NCBI GenBank assembly: GCA_964567585.1
Contig: CAZMND010000107.1
Coordinates: 1-6,965, forward strand
Direction of reading: 5' to 3'
Length of the DNA: 6,965 bases
Origin: CALZKI01 sp964567585
Lineage (GTDB): Bacteria > Bacillota > Clostridia > Lachnospirales > Lachnospiraceae
Positions 6,727-6,965 of the stretch are shown here, in pieces; within the stretch, counting starts at the first letter, position 1; each line of letters starts with the position of its first letter. Position numbers and translations under genes: made by a program. The notes below the pieces were generated by a model that saw only the letters and a program-made list of their open reading frames with translations, did not search any database and was not told the origin of the DNA.

Positions 6727-6766
6727 AACTGCTTTGGAAATGATTTTTCAAAGCAGTTCTTTTGTC
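6727..6766 (+). terminator. Rho-independent terminator of the pfkA-cvpA unit
   Basis: A 14-bp stem (6727-6740 with 6745-6758) contains one G-T pair and closes a TGAT tetraloop. The run CTTTTGTC follows (6759-6766). It begins 5 nt after the CvpA-family stop codon and separates the long transcription unit from the promoter downstream. The A-rich 5' side means it could also act weakly on the other strand. Confidence 0.9.
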
Positions 6767-6788
6767 AAAAAAGAGGCCAAAACAGCGC

Positions 6789-6829
6789 ATTGTGGAAAAC
6801 AAAAAACAATTTAAAAAAATTGTGGAAAA
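6789..6829 (+). repeat. Pair of 11-bp direct repeats ATTGTGGAAAA, 30 bp apart
   Basis: ATTGTGGAAAA occurs at 6789-6799 and again at 6819-6829, just upstream of the stable-RNA promoter. The 30-bp period is close to three helical turns. On the other strand the core reads TTTTCCACA, one base from the DnaA-box consensus TTATCCACA. Whether any protein binds here is not shown by the sequence. Confidence 0.6.
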
Positions 6830-6874
6830 ATTTTTAAAAAATGTGTTGACAATAAATTTCTCATTTGGTATTAT
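6826..6874 (+). promoter_or_regulatory. Strong promoter with UP-like A/T tract, probably for an rRNA operon
   Basis: A consensus -35 TTGACA (6846-6851), a 17-nt spacer and a -10 TATTAT (6869-6874) form one of the best sigma-A promoters in the window. An A5T5A6 tract (6826-6841) ends 4 nt before the -35, where an UP element would bind the alpha subunit C-terminal domain. The predicted start is near 6880-6881, an A or G. No coding frame follows, which fits a stable-RNA operon. Confidence 0.85.
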
Positions 6875-6880
6875 AACAAA

Positions 6881-6965
6881 GTCGCTCGTCACTAAATGGC
6901 GGGCAAGTCACTTGATAAATCAAGTAACTCGAACCTTGACAAATAAACAATAATGCAACCCTGAA
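6881..6965 (+). other. Leader of a stable-RNA (probably 16S rRNA) operon, cut by window end
   Basis: Directly after the promoter are two hairpins. One has a 7-bp stem with two G-U pairs (6884-6890 with 6898-6904). The other is a perfect 6-bp stem ACTTGA/TCAAGT (6910-6915 with 6920-6925). They are followed by GAACCTTGACAAATAAACA (6931-6949), which resembles the TTTGAAAACTAAA-type boxA-like motif found before rRNA genes in Firmicutes. The mature 16S start is not in the window, so the operon identity is inferred from the leader and promoter. Confidence 0.6.

Noticed and set aside
6762..6953. A 63-codon plus-strand frame with a TTG start after the terminator
   Set aside because: It runs through the terminator tail, UP tract, promoter and leader hairpins, has no ribosome binding site and is dominated by Lys/Asn/Phe codons from A/T runs.
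6936..6965. A second rRNA promoter (P2) with -35 TTGACA at 6936-6941
   Set aside because: No -10-like hexamer lies at 16-18 nt spacing before the window ends, and the surrounding sequence fits a boxA-like leader motif better.
1..6965. CRISPR array, transposon or prophage content
   Set aside because: No regularly spaced repeats, transposase, integrase or terminal inverted repeats are seen; the genes are all chromosomal housekeeping types.

Overview
This AT-rich window comes from a low-GC Gram-positive bacterium, most likely a Lachnospiraceae-type member of the Clostridia. The evidence is the protein signatures (a group III phosphofructokinase, a short tau-like DnaX, a DUF5711-like membrane protein), the strong AGGAGG ribosome binding sites, and the gene order. 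The genus cannot be fixed from the sequence alone.

Left edge (1-230): there is no protein-coding gene here, but the region is not empty. Read on the minus strand, positions about 102 to 1 fold and align by motif as a yybP-ykoY-family (manganese-sensing) riboswitch aptamer. It sits behind its own minus-strand promoter (TTGACA / TGC-TATAAC). It would control a gene that lies just off the left edge and is transcribed away from pfkA. The plus-strand pfkA promoter shares the same divergent intergenic region.

Centre (231-6721): seven plus-strand genes are packed with gaps of -1 to 30 nt and look like one transcription unit: 6-phosphofructokinase, DnaX, a YbaB/EbfC nucleoid-associated protein, RecR, an aldose 1-epimerase, a membrane-anchored beta-propeller-like protein of unknown function, and a CvpA-family membrane protein. 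dnaX-ybaB-recR is a classic replication/repair core. Here it is led by a glycolytic gene and followed by a sugar epimerase and two envelope proteins. A strong intrinsic terminator (6727-6766) closes the unit.

Right edge (6767-6965): an A/T-rich UP-like tract, a near-consensus promoter (TTGACA-17-TATTAT) and a leader with two hairpins and a Firmicutes-type rRNA leader motif indicate the start of a stable-RNA operon, probably rrn, in the same direction. Its 16S gene would begin beyond the window.

The protein-coding genes are ordinary housekeeping families. The least obvious content lies in the two non-coding ends and in the uncharacterised DUF5711-like gene.
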